64,000 nucleotides of DNA from the NCBI GenBank assembly GCA_025351005.1, contig JANXWS010000040.1, forward strand, positions 62,001 to 126,000, in the 5' to 3' direction. A program made the position numbers and the translations under genes. The DNA is from Pseudomonadota bacterium (GTDB lineage Bacteria > Pseudomonadota > Gammaproteobacteria > Steroidobacterales > Steroidobacteraceae). Below the pieces are notes generated by a model. It did no database searches. It was not told the DNA's origin and worked only from the letters and a program-made list of their open reading frames with translations. Below, in pieces: positions 8,325-17,559 of this stretch. How positions within the stretch are numbered: the first letter of the stretch is position 1; every line of letters starts with the position of its first letter.

Positions 8325-10100
8325 ATGTCCACGGCACGCCGGCAATCTAACGCTGCCCCGTTCGCAGCCCCGAAGGACTTCAAATTGCAGAACACCCGCA
8401 CGCTGCCGGCCGTCCTTGCGGTCATTGTCGCTCTCGGACTTGCTGGGGCACCCATGGCGCGCGTCCAGGCGGGCCAGGCGCCGTCCGCACCTGCAGCGCT
8501 CAAGGACACCACCGTGTCCGCCGACCTGCCGGGCGAACTCGCCAGGTTCCAGCGCGTCCACATGCGCTACCAGCCGAAGGGACTGAGCGCGCGCGAACGC
8601 CGCATGGTCGAGAAGCTGGTCGCGGCCTGCCGCTATCTCGATGATCTGTTCTGGGAGCAGAGTGATCCGGAAGGGGCGCTGCTGTACCGGGCGCTGCAAG
8701 CCGACGCGAGTCAGCAGGCGCGCGACGTGCGCCGGTTCCTGCGCATCAACGGTGGCCGCTACGACCTGATTCGCGAGGACGCGCCGTTCATCGGCACGGC
8801 GCGTCCGCCGCCCGGTCGCAACCTCTTCCCGGCCGACCTCGGCCTGCCTGAGCTCGATCGCTACGTCAGCGCTCATCCCGGGCAGAAGGCCGCACTCTAC
8901 GATCCGTACACCGTCATCCGCCGCCAGGGCACGGCGCTCGAGGCCGTCCCCTACCACGTCGCGTACCGCGCATGGCTCGGACCGATGGCGAGGTTGCTGC
9001 GCGAGGCGGCGGCACTGTCGGATGACGCGGCGTTCGCACGCTATCTTCGACTGCGCGCCGATGCGCTGCAGAACGACGACTATTTCCAGAGCGCGCTCGC
9101 GTGGCTCGACCTCGAGAATCCCAGGATCGACCTGATTTTCGCGCCCGAGGAGACGTATCTCGACCACTTGCTCGGCGTCAAGGCATCGTACGGCGCGGCG
9201 GTGCTCATACGGGACGAGACCGAGAGCCGCAGGCTCGAAGTGTTCCAGAACTACGTGCCGGACATCCAGGATGCGCTGCCGCTGGCCGCCGCCGACCGCC
9301 CGTCCAAGAAGGGTCTGCGCTCGCCGATGGAAATCGTCGACGCTCCGTTTCGGGCCGGCGACCTGCGTCACGGCTACCAGGCTGTCGCCGACAACCTGCC
9401 TAATGATCCGCGGGTGCACGAGCAGCGCGGCTCGAAGAAGATCTTCTTCAAGAACTTCCACGAAGCGCGGGTCCAGTTCGTCGTGCTGCCGATCGCGAAG
9501 CGGCTGCTGCGCGCGGACCAGGCGGACATCGTTTCGGCGGAGGGCTACCTGGTGACCGAGGTGCTGCACGAGATAGCACACGGCCTCGGGCCCGCCTTCT
9601 CCCGGCTTGGCGATCGCAAGGTGGACATCCGCGAAGCGATCGGCGCGACCTTTGGCGGCCTCGAGGAGGCCAAGGCTGACATCGTCGGGCTCTACGGGCT
9701 GGCCTGGCTGGTCGATCACGGCGTCGTGCCGCGCGCGAAGCTCGACGGCTACTACGCCTCGCACGTCGCCGGCATCTTCCGGAGCGTTCGTTTTGGCGTC
9801 GGCGAGGCGCATGGCCGCGCCGAGATGATGGAATTCAACTACTTCACCGAGAACGGAGTCATCGCGCTCGACCCGGCAACCGGTCGCTACGGCATCGAGT
9901 TTACGAGGATGCGTGCCGCAATCACGGGCCTCGCGCGCGAGCTGCTCGAGCAGGAAGCGACTGGCGACCGTGGCCGCGCCGACGCCTGGTTCGCCCGCTA
10001 CGGCGCCATGCCGCGCGAGCTCTCAACCGCGCTCGAGGCGGCGAGCGACGTGCCGGTGGACGTCGATCCGGAATCGGATTTCGCCGAAAATCGCCGCTGA
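8325..10100 (+). CDS. Exported M49-like zinc metallopeptidase (dipeptidyl-peptidase III related)
   Basis: A 591-residue protein with the zinc motif HEIAH (415-419) and, 28 residues later, LEEAKAD (446-452), which supplies the third ligand. HEXXH followed by EEAKAD is the arrangement I associate with the M49-like family also fused to a Nudix domain in plants. Classical DPP III has HELLGH with one extra residue, so this is a related but distinct branch. A hydrophobic segment (about residues 28-42) followed by an AQA-type site suggests export. The ATG at 8325 gives a long n-region. A TTG at 8385 with GAAGGA 8 bp upstream would give a neater signal peptide. Substrate unknown; solitary gene. Confidence 0.8.
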   Translation: MSTARRQSNAAPFAAPKDFKLQNTRTLPAVLAVIVALGLAGAPMARVQAGQAPSAPAALKDTTVSADLPGELARFQRVHMRYQPKGLSARERRMVEKLVAACRYLDDLFWEQSDPEGALLYRALQADASQQARDVRRFLRINGGRYDLIREDAPFIGTARPPPGRNLFPADLGLPELDRYVSAHPGQKAALYDPYTVIRRQGTALEAVPYHVAYRAWLGPMARLLREAAALSDDAAFARYLRLRADALQNDDYFQSALAWLDLENPRIDLIFAPEETYLDHLLGVKASYGAAVLIRDETESRRLEVFQNYVPDIQDALPLAAADRPSKKGLRSPMEIVDAPFRAGDLRHGYQAVADNLPNDPRVHEQRGSKKIFFKNFHEARVQFVVLPIAKRLLRADQADIVSAEGYLVTEVLHEIAHGLGPAFSRLGDRKVDIREAIGATFGGLEEAKADIVGLYGLAWLVDHGVVPRAKLDGYYASHVAGIFRSVRFGVGEAHGRAEMMEFNYFTENGVIALDPATGRYGIEFTRMRAAITGLARELLEQEATGDRGRADAWFARYGAMPRELSTALEAASDVPVDVDPESDFAENRR

Positions 10101-10111
10101 TTGCCACCGCG

Positions 10112-10999
10112 TCAGGGCCTCGTCACCCTGACCGCCAGCACGCCGTCGGCTGCGGGCTCCGCCGAGAATCCTGCGCGTCGCAGCCGGACGGCCACCTCGG
10201 CAGCCAGCTCGCGCCCGCTTGCGCGCCGATTGGGCGTGCCGGTGTAGTGATAGAGACTGCCACGCTGGCGGAGCACGCGAGCGAGCTGGTCGTAGAAGGC
10301 TTGCGAGTAGAGCTCGCCGGCGATCCCGAAGCGCGGCGGGTCGTGCAACACGGCGTCGACCGACGCCGGCGCCAATGCCGCGATCCGCTCGGCGACGTCG
10401 CCGGGCGTCAACGTCAGCGTTGCAAGTTCGGCGGCCGGCGACGGACCGTCCGGTGACCAGGGATTGAGGCTCCGCAACCACAGCACGTCCGGGCTCTTCT
10501 CGTAGGAAGCCACGTGCCGGGCCCCGCCGGCGAGGCACCAGGCGGCGAAGTAGCCGAGGCCGCCACAGGTATCGAGGATGCGCTTGCCGCGCGGCGCGAC
10601 CAGCGCGACCTTGCGTTCGGCATCGGCGTACGGCGAGACGCGCATGGTCGGCAGCATCTTGATGCCGTCGATCTCAAAGGTCGGTGCGCCCCACTTCGTC
10701 GGTACCAGCTTGGTCAGGGACGTCGTGAAGCGCGCGACCGGCTGGAAGCCTCCCTCCGTCCAGTGATAGATCGTCCGCGCGCGGCAGGCCTCGAGAAACG
10801 GAAACCGCCGGCCGTCCCACGACCAGCCGTCCGTGCCCACCATGACCGTGGTTGTCGAGCGATCGAGGTCGAGCGAGCAGGCGATGGTCGACCTGCCGCG
10901 GGTCCTCGCGGCAACGAGTGCGTCGTGCACGGCGGTGGTCAGGAGCGGCCCGGCGCGCCCGCTCACCGCGACTCGCTCCCAGGGCCGGTTAGCCGCCAC
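10112..10999 (-). CDS. SAM-dependent methyltransferase resembling COG2521 (archaeal-type)
   Basis: A 295-residue Rossmann methyltransferase. Motif I is ILDTCGGLGYFAA (about 141-153), the acidic residue ending strand 2 is in ASYEKSP, and motif IV is VLHDPPRFGIAGELY (about 218-232). The combination DTCxGLGY, a downstream LNPWS and HDPPRF..AGELYS matches my memory of COG2521, described as predicted archaeal methyltransferases. The 120-residue N-terminal region has no motif I recognise. The target is unknown, but HDPPRF is unlike the NPPY/DPPY of adenine and cytosine N-methylases. It lies convergent to the M49-like gene with an 11-bp gap. Confidence 0.8.
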   Translation of the reverse strand: MAANRPWERVAVSGRAGPLLTTAVHDALVAARTRGRSTIACSLDLDRSTTTVMVGTDGWSWDGRRFPFLEACRARTIYHWTEGGFQPVARFTTSLTKLVPTKWGAPTFEIDGIKMLPTMRVSPYADAERKVALVAPRGKRILDTCGGLGYFAAWCLAGGARHVASYEKSPDVLWLRSLNPWSPDGPSPAAELATLTLTPGDVAERIAALAPASVDAVLHDPPRFGIAGELYSQAFYDQLARVLRQRGSLYHYTGTPNRRASGRELAAEVAVRLRRAGFSAEPAADGVLAVRVTRP

Positions 11000-11445
11000 C
11001 AGCGACCCTTCGACCGCGCCCGGAGCGCCAGCGGACGGACCGCGACGCGCACGAGCGTGACGCCGCGCTCCATTCCGGCCTGCCTGCGCGATCCGGCGCC
11101 CAGCTTCGGGATCGCCCGCGCCACGCCGTGGTGCGGGCCGGCAGCCGCAGCACCGAAATGCCCCGTATTCATCCGCACAGCTTGTCGGAGCGCCGCGCGT
11201 CTCGCCACTCCGCCGCAGCGATCAGGAGGCCGCCCGGCTGCAGATGCGTGCCGCAGGCGAAATTCCGCTACGCTCCCCGCTCACCCGGAACGAGTTGCCG
11301 GGCGATGCCAGGCAAGGCAGCACCGCATGCGACCGACACCGCCCGCGCTCGCTTTCATGCCCGGCCCCCGCTGGGTCACCGCGTCTGCGACGCCCACCGC
11401 CCTGGCCCGCGGCCTCGCCACCGCCGCAGATCGGGCGCTGCCGTC
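11000..11445. other. Intergenic region, no gene recognised
   Basis: These 446 bp separate the methyltransferase start (leftward) from the preferred start of the next rightward gene. Open frames cross it but their translations are Arg/Pro/Ala-rich and look like high-GC noise. The frame of the next gene is open back to 11128, so part of this stretch might be coding if translation starts earlier. No hairpin, repeat or promoter was convincing. Confidence 0.3.
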
Positions 11446-13113
11446 ATGCGCATGACCCCATCGCCGGGCCGCGACCTAGCGGCGCTCGAGCGCCTGCGGA
11501 CGCGTTTCGGCGGCGGCGCGGCCGAGCTCAAGGTCCTGCGGCTGCGGCGCCTGGCGCGGGCGCAGCTGCGCACAGCGGCCCAGCTGCTGCGGCTGCACGA
11601 GGTGCTGTGTTTCCTGCGCGCCTACCCGGACGACGCCCGCGTCCTGCTGCAGGCCCGACGCATGCTCGCCGGCTTCGCGCGGCGCCGCGACCTCGCGCGG
11701 CACGGGGCGGCGCTGATCGACACGGGCATCGCCGGTACCACGATTCGCTATCGCTTCTTCTGGCCGACGGCCCGCTGGCTCGCGGCACGCTGGCCGCAGG
11801 CGATCCGACTGGACCGCACCGATGACGATGCAGCGACGCGGCTCGCCCAGGCCCTGCCGCTGCTTGCGCCGCGCGCGGCGGCCGAATGGCTGCAGGAGGC
11901 GAAGCTGCCGGCATTCGAGGCCCTGGACCGCCTCCGCGGCCGGCGCCAGGCGACCGACGCGGTCTGCCTCGTCGACCTGATCGAGCGTTTCGCGGGCGAT
12001 GCATTCACCCGCGAGGCCTTCGCCGATGCGATCGACGCCACTTATCTGCTCGCGCCGGTCGCTGGTGGTCCGACGCGCACGCACGCCCATTTCCGGTTCG
12101 GACCGTTTGCATTCCAGTCGCAGGCGCTGCGGCGCGAGCGGCCCGACCTGCGCGAGGAGCTGGCCCATCCGCCGCGCGCCGTGCGCGTGCTGCCACGGCG
12201 CCGGGGCGCGGCGCTGATCGCGCTCGCGCGCGCGGCCATGGTGACGCGCGCACGCGACCTGATGGCGTTCGAGTACGGCTCCCCCGAGGAGGTCCGTCTC
12301 ATCGACGACGGCGATGGCCTCGCGTTTGCGCTCTGTGGCGTCGTCGCGGAGCGCCGCCAGGTGTTGCCGGCGATCTTTGCCGGCCTGATGCTGAAAAACG
12401 GCGTCCCTGTCGGCTATGTGCAGCTCGACGTGCTCGGACCGCACGCCGCCGTGTCGTTCAACCTGTTCGAGACCTTCCGTGGCGGGGAGGCGGCGCTGCT
12501 GTTCGCGCGCGTGCTCGCGGTCGCCCGGCACGTGTTCGGCGCCACGCGCTTCAGCATCGAACCCTACCAGCTCGGTCACGGCAACGACGAGGGCATCGAA
12601 TCCGGCGCCTGGTGGTTCTACCACAAGCTCGGTTTCCGGCCGGCCGACGCGCGCTGCCGCCGGCTCGCGCGCGCGGAGATCGTCCGGATGCGCGCGAACC
12701 GCCGCCATCGCTCTTCGGCGCAGACGCTGCGGACGCTCGCGACCCGGCACCTGTATTTCAGCGAGGAGGCCGGCGTGCGGCCCGCCCTGCCGCCGCTCGT
12801 GGCGCGGCTCTCGGGCGCCACGTCCCGTCTTGCTGCGGCCGGTGGCGGCGCGGCCGGTGCTCGCGCCTGCGAGGCGCGCGCCTGCCGCCTCACCGGGCTG
12901 CGGTCACTGGCGGGATTCTCGCGGGTGGAGCGGCTGGCGTGGCAACGATGGGCGCCGCTGATGGCCTCGTTGCCGCAGATCGCGCGCTGGCCGGCTGCGG
13001 AGAAGCGCGAGCTCGTCGCGCTCGTCCGAGCGAAGGGCGCGGCCGGTGAACTCGGGTTCCTGGTCCGTTTCGCCGCCCACCCCCGGCTGCGGCGGGCACT
13101 GCTCGGCCGGTGA
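11446..13113 (+). CDS. Conserved-looking protein of unknown function with acetyltransferase-like segment
   Basis: I do not recognise this 555-residue protein. It is Arg- and Ala-rich, apparently cytoplasmic, and shows no signal peptide or membrane span. The central part (roughly residues 270-410) has a pattern like GNAT acetyltransferases: a core strand with GVPVGYVQLDVLG, a helix and VFGATRFSIEPYQLGHGNDEG, then GAWWFYHKLGFRP, close to the FY..LGF ending of GNAT domains. A clear acetyl-CoA P-loop (Q/RxxGxG/A) was not found, so activity is unproven. The start is one of two ATGs (11446 or 11452); an earlier in-frame start at 11128 is possible but adds a Pro/Arg-rich extension. Confidence 0.65.
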   Translation: MRMTPSPGRDLAALERLRTRFGGGAAELKVLRLRRLARAQLRTAAQLLRLHEVLCFLRAYPDDARVLLQARRMLAGFARRRDLARHGAALIDTGIAGTTIRYRFFWPTARWLAARWPQAIRLDRTDDDAATRLAQALPLLAPRAAAEWLQEAKLPAFEALDRLRGRRQATDAVCLVDLIERFAGDAFTREAFADAIDATYLLAPVAGGPTRTHAHFRFGPFAFQSQALRRERPDLREELAHPPRAVRVLPRRRGAALIALARAAMVTRARDLMAFEYGSPEEVRLIDDGDGLAFALCGVVAERRQVLPAIFAGLMLKNGVPVGYVQLDVLGPHAAVSFNLFETFRGGEAALLFARVLAVARHVFGATRFSIEPYQLGHGNDEGIESGAWWFYHKLGFRPADARCRRLARAEIVRMRANRRHRSSAQTLRTLATRHLYFSEEAGVRPALPPLVARLSGATSRLAAAGGGAAGARACEARACRLTGLRSLAGFSRVERLAWQRWAPLMASLPQIARWPAAEKRELVALVRAKGAAGELGFLVRFAAHPRLRRALLGR

Positions 13114-13136
13114 CGCGCCGTCGGAAGCAGTGACGC

Positions 13137-13838
13137 TCAGAGGACGCCGAACACCTTCTTGATCAGGGCGCTGCCCTGGCCGAGCGGGTCCTGCCGGATC
13201 GCCCGCTCCTCGTCGGCGATCACGCTGAACAGCCCGTCGAGCGCGCGGCCGCTGACATATTCGTTGATGTCCGCGTCGCTGCCGCTGATGAGGCCCAGCT
13301 CCGCCGCCTTGCCCGCGTAACGGTTGTAGAGGGATGCCAGTTCGAGGCGGGCCGTGGCGCGGGCGACGATCGGCCGGAACTTCGCCTTGAGCTCGTCCGC
13401 CGACGTCCGCCGGAAGTACTGCGTGCCGGCGTCTTCGCCGCCGGTCAGGATCTGCTTCGCGTCCGTGACCGTCATGCTGCGCAGCGCCTTCTTGAATGTC
13501 GGCCCGGCCGCGGCGACGGCGGCCTCGGCGGCATGGTTCATCGCCGACTGCAGGGCGTCTGCGTCGCCGCCCATGCCGAGCAACCGCAGTGCGGATTCGG
13601 TCCGGGCGAGCGCCGGCGGCAATGGAATCGCAACCTTGGGGTTGCCGAGGAAGCCGTCGGCGGCGCCGAGCTGGCTCACGGCGCGGTCGATTCCCTGCGA
13701 CAGTGCCGCGCGCAGGCCGCCCGCGGCATCCCTGGACGTCAGCGAATCGAGACCGGCGGCCAGCGCCGGCAGGCTGCCGAGAAGCGCAAGCAGGCAGGCG
13801 CAGCCGCGACCGGCGCGCGCGAGCGTGGCGGATCTCAT
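13137..13838 (-). CDS. DUF4197 family protein, exported
   Basis: A 233-residue protein with a cleavable signal peptide (hydrophobic core ACLLALLGSLPALA, cleavage near ALA-AG). The mature part matches DUF4197 as I know it: ALSQGIDRAVSQLG near the start, then VAIPLPPAL, an AAEAAVAAAGPTFKKAL block, MTVTDAKQILTGGEDAGT, YFRRTSADEL and a GLISGSDADINEYV loop before the C-terminal ALDGLFSVIADEE. The family is small, alpha-helical and of unknown function in proteobacterial envelopes. The ATG at 13838 is preceded by GGAGG with 6 bp spacing, which decides it over a TTG five codons upstream. It lies upstream of icmF on the other side of a small gap and shows no clear functional link to it. Confidence 0.88.
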   Translation of the reverse strand: MRSATLARAGRGCACLLALLGSLPALAAGLDSLTSRDAAGGLRAALSQGIDRAVSQLGAADGFLGNPKVAIPLPPALARTESALRLLGMGGDADALQSAMNHAAEAAVAAAGPTFKKALRSMTVTDAKQILTGGEDAGTQYFRRTSADELKAKFRPIVARATARLELASLYNRYAGKAAELGLISGSDADINEYVSGRALDGLFSVIADEERAIRQDPLGQGSALIKKVFGVL

Positions 13839-13919
13839 CGGGGACCTCCGCAAGCCAGGGCCGCAGCGCGGCGATGGCGCATGCTACCGCACGGACGGTG
13901 GCCGTGGACCGCGTCGGTG

Positions 13920-16900
13920 CTACATGCTGCGCCGGTACTCGCCGCCGACGTCGTAGAGCGCGTGGCTGATCTGACCGAGCGAGCCGTACTTGACGGCCCC
14001 GAGCAGCGCCTCGAACAGGTTGCTGTGCGCCCGGGCGGCCGCCTGCAGCGTGCGCAGGCTGTCGGGCGAGCGGGAGTTCCGCGCCGCGCGAAAGGCCTCG
14101 ACGTTGGCGATCTGCTGCTGCTTCTCCTCCAGCGTCGAGCGGATCAGCTCGATTGCGGTCGTGATCTCGCCGCCGCGGTCCTTGGCGAGGAACGTGTTGA
14201 CGCCGATCAGCGGCAGCGAGCCGTCGAACTTCTTGTGCTCGTAGTAAAGGCTCTCGTCCTGGATCTTGCCGCGCTGGTACATCGTGTCCATCGCGCCGAG
14301 CACCCCACCGCGTTCCGAAATCGCCTCGAACTCGCGGTACACGGCCTCCTCGACCAGGTCAGTCAGCTGGTCGATGAAGAAGCTCCCTTGCAGCGGGTTC
14401 TCGCAGATGTTGATGCCGAGTTCCCGGTTGATGATCAACTGGATCGCGACTGCGCGTCGCACCGACTCCTCGGTGGGTGTAGTGATCGCCTCGTCGTAGG
14501 CGTTCGTGTGCAGCGAGTTGCAGTTGTCGAGCAGTGCATACAGCGCCTGCAGCGTCGTGCGGATGTCGTTGAACTGAATCTCCTGCGCGTGCAGCGACCG
14601 CCCGGAGGTCTGGATGTGGTACTTCATCATCTGGCTGCGCGTGTTGCCGCCATAGCGTTCGCGCATCGCGCGTGCCCAGATGCGCCGTGCGACCCGGCCG
14701 ATGACGCTGTACTCCGGGTCCATGCCGTTCGAGAAGAAGAACGAAAGATTCGGCGCGAACTGGTCGATCTTCATGCCCCGCGCGAGGTAGTACTCGACGA
14801 TCGTGAAACCGTTCGAGAGCGTGAACGCAAGCTGCGAGATCGGGTTGGCACCGGCCTCGGCGATGTGGTAGCCGCTGATCGACACCGAGTAGAAATTCCG
14901 GACCTTGCGCTCGACGAACGACTGCTGCACGTCGCCCATCATGCGCAGCGCGAACTCGGTCGAGAAGATGCAGGTGTTCTGCGCCTGGTCCTCCTTGAAG
15001 ATGTCCGCCTGCACCGTGCCGCGAACGACGGACAGCGTCTCGGCCATGATCCGCTCGTAGGTCTCGCGTTCGACGAGTTCGTCGCCGCTGACGCCGAGCA
15101 GCGCGAGGCCGAGGCCGTCGTGGCCTTCGGGGAGCGCGCCCGTGTACGCCGGCCGCGCCCCGCCGTCGTAGAGCTGCGCGATCTTGCGTTCGGCCGCGGT
15201 CCAGCGGCCGGCGTCGGCGCGCAGGTATTTTTCGACCTGCTGGTCGATCGCGGTGTTCATGAACATCGCGAGGATCAGCGGCGCCGGGCCGTTGATCGTC
15301 ATCGACACCGACGTGTGGCTCGCGCACAGGTCGAAGCCCGAGTACAGCTTCTTCATGTCGTCCTGCGTCGCGATGCTGACGCCGGAGTTGCCGACCTTGC
15401 CGAAGATGTCGGGCCGCGTATGCGGGTCCTCGCCGTACAACGTCACGGAGTCGAACGCGGTCGACAGCCGGGTCGCCTTCTGGCCCCGTCCCAGGTAGTG
15501 AAAGCGCCGGTTGGTGCGCTCGGGAGTGCCTTCACCGGCGAACATCCGGATCGGGTCCTCGCCGGTGCGCCGGTAGGGGTAGATGCCGGCCGTGTACGGG
15601 TACGAGCCGGGCAGATTCTCCTTCAGCAGGAACCGCAGCCGCTCGCCCCAGCTCTCGTAGTGGGGCGCCGCCACCTTCGGGATCGGCTGGTGCGACATCG
15701 ACTGGGCGTAGTTGTCGCCCTGCACGGCCTTGCCGCGGACGGTATAGGAGTACTGGGGATCCGTGACGGCCTTGACCCGCTCCGGCCAGCGCCGGAGCTG
15801 CGCGACCGACTCGGCGGGCAGGCTCGCGAGCGCGTCGTTGTATCGCTGGCGGAGCGTCAGCACCGCTCGCTCCGAGGAATCGGCGAGTGCCGCCGCCGGA
15901 TACGGCGCGAGCGGCGCAGGCAGTTCCGGATCCGCCAGCTCCCGCAGCGCCTCCCACACCGACTGGGCGCGGTTCGCGACCTCGTCCTGCTGCTCGACCT
16001 CGCGGTTGACTGCGCGACCGCGCTCGGCGATCTCGGCCAGGTAGCGCACCCGGTTTCCCGGGATCAGTACCGTCGCCCGTGGTTCGCGGACGCCGGTGCC
16101 GACGTCCGGCGTCCACTTGGAGGCGTTCAGGTTCAGCTTCTGGCGCAGCAGCCGGCACAGGTTCGCGAACATCCACGTGATGCCGGGGTCGTTGAACTGG
16201 CTCGCGATGGTCGCGTAGACCGGGACGTCCTCGTCGCGCAGGTCGAACTTGACGTGATTGCGGCGCCACTGCTTGCGCACGTCGCGCAGCGCGTCCTGCG
16301 CACCACGCCGGTCGAACTTGTTGAGCACGACCAGATCGGCGTAGTCGATCATGTCGATCTTCTCGAGCTGGCTCGCCGCGCCGTAGTCGGAGGTCATCAC
16401 GTACACCGGCAGGTCGACCAGGTCGACGATCGACGAGTCCGACTGCCCAATGCCGGCGGTCTCAACCAGCACCAGGTCGAAGCCCTGGCCCTTCAGGAAG
16501 CCGATGCAGTCCTTCAACATCGGACTGGTCGCCGCGTGCTGGCGCCGCGTCGCGAGCGAGCGCATGAACGTGCGCGGCGAACGGAGCGAGTTCATCCGGA
16601 TGCGGTCGCCGAGCAGTGCGCCGCCACTGCGGCGTCGGGTAGGGTCGACCGCGAGCACGGCGATGCGCATCGCCGGGAAAGACGTCAGGAACCGCTGCAC
16701 CAGCTCGTCGACGACCGACGACTTGCCCGCGCCGCCCGTGCCGGTGACGCCGACGACCGGCGTCTGCCGGCCGGCGAGCTCCCAGCGCCGGCGCAGCCTG
16801 CCGAGCTCGGCCTCGGGGATCGCGGCCTCCTCGATCGCCGACAGCATCCGGCCGATCGCAAGCTCGTCGTCCGGCCGCACGTCGATCGGCACCGCGGTGG

Positions 16901-17381
16901 GCGCGCGTCGGGCGCGCGCCCGCTGCATCAGGTCCTCGATCATTCCGACCAGGCCCAGATGGGCGCCGTCGTTCGGGTGGTAGATGCGCTCGACGCCGTA
17001 GCTCATCAGCTCCGCGATCTCCTCGGGAGTGATCGTGCCGCCGCCGCCGCCGAACACGCGCACGTGCGCCGCGCCGCGCTCGCGCAGCATGTCGACCATG
17101 TAGCGGAAGAACTCGTTGTGGCCGCCCTGGTAGGAGGAGACCGCGATCGCGTCGGCATCTTCCTGCAGCGCCGCGCGCACGATGTCCTCGACCGCGCGGT
17201 TGTGGCCGAGGTGAATCACCTCGCCGCCCTGCGCCTGAATCAGGCGGCGCATCACGTTGATGGCCGCATCGTGGCCGTCGAACAGCGATGCGGCCGACAC
17301 AAACCGCAGCGGCGATGCGTCGGCGGTGGCCGCCGCGGCGGCGCTCGACGGGGCTCTGGGACCGTGGGCGACTCGATTCAT
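13920..17381 (-). CDS. icmF: Fused isobutyryl-CoA mutase IcmF (B12-dependent)
   Basis: This 1153-residue fusion carries, in order, a B12-binding domain (DGHDAA at 35-40 with the cobalt-ligand His37), a MeaB-like G-protein chaperone domain (P-loop GTGGAGKSS at 214-222, NKFD at 354-357) and a mutase TIM barrel (from about 560). That order is diagnostic of IcmF; methylmalonyl-CoA mutases have B12 binding at the C-terminus and no built-in GTPase. The substrate segment YPYTAGIYPYRRTGEDP (from about 594) follows the Icm form, not the PWTIRQY of methylmalonyl-CoA mutase. It interconverts isobutyryl-CoA and n-butyryl-CoA, possibly also isovaleryl/pivalyl-CoA, using adenosylcobalamin. The gene is divergent from an AraC-type regulator. 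Confidence 0.95.
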   Translation of the reverse strand: MNRVAHGPRAPSSAAAAATADASPLRFVSAASLFDGHDAAINVMRRLIQAQGGEVIHLGHNRAVEDIVRAALQEDADAIAVSSYQGGHNEFFRYMVDMLRERGAAHVRVFGGGGGTITPEEIAELMSYGVERIYHPNDGAHLGLVGMIEDLMQRARARRAPTAVPIDVRPDDELAIGRMLSAIEEAAIPEAELGRLRRRWELAGRQTPVVGVTGTGGAGKSSVVDELVQRFLTSFPAMRIAVLAVDPTRRRSGGALLGDRIRMNSLRSPRTFMRSLATRRQHAATSPMLKDCIGFLKGQGFDLVLVETAGIGQSDSSIVDLVDLPVYVMTSDYGAASQLEKIDMIDYADLVVLNKFDRRGAQDALRDVRKQWRRNHVKFDLRDEDVPVYATIASQFNDPGITWMFANLCRLLRQKLNLNASKWTPDVGTGVREPRATVLIPGNRVRYLAEIAERGRAVNREVEQQDEVANRAQSVWEALRELADPELPAPLAPYPAAALADSSERAVLTLRQRYNDALASLPAESVAQLRRWPERVKAVTDPQYSYTVRGKAVQGDNYAQSMSHQPIPKVAAPHYESWGERLRFLLKENLPGSYPYTAGIYPYRRTGEDPIRMFAGEGTPERTNRRFHYLGRGQKATRLSTAFDSVTLYGEDPHTRPDIFGKVGNSGVSIATQDDMKKLYSGFDLCASHTSVSMTINGPAPLILAMFMNTAIDQQVEKYLRADAGRWTAAERKIAQLYDGGARPAYTGALPEGHDGLGLALLGVSGDELVERETYERIMAETLSVVRGTVQADIFKEDQAQNTCIFSTEFALRMMGDVQQSFVERKVRNFYSVSISGYHIAEAGANPISQLAFTLSNGFTIVEYYLARGMKIDQFAPNLSFFFSNGMDPEYSVIGRVARRIWARAMRERYGGNTRSQMMKYHIQTSGRSLHAQEIQFNDIRTTLQALYALLDNCNSLHTNAYDEAITTPTEESVRRAVAIQLIINRELGINICENPLQGSFFIDQLTDLVEEAVYREFEAISERGGVLGAMDTMYQRGKIQDESLYYEHKKFDGSLPLIGVNTFLAKDRGGEITTAIELIRSTLEEKQQQIANVEAFRAARNSRSPDSLRTLQAAARAHSNLFEALLGAVKYGSLGQISHALYDVGGEYRRSM

Positions 17382-17559
17382 GTGGACCCCCGAAAAGACG
17401 ACTCAGGCACCGACGATCGCCGCCGGCTCGCACGCGCACCGTGCGGCCGCCCCATTCGGCTGGCGCTTCGGCTGTCGGCGCCGAGGCGGGACTGCCGCTG
17501 GAGAATAGTCAGGAATATAGCTAACTTGCACGTCCCCACCGGTGTCCCCGCCCGTCAGC
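17382..17559. promoter_or_regulatory. Divergent promoter region icmF / AraC regulator
   Basis: The gap is GC-rich except for an AT-rich pocket at about 17502-17527 that contains AATATAG and GCTAACTTG. On the minus strand this offers TATATT as a minus-10 for icmF. It is the natural place for the AraC-type regulator to bind. I did not find a convincing direct repeat, so no operator is marked. Confidence 0.4.
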
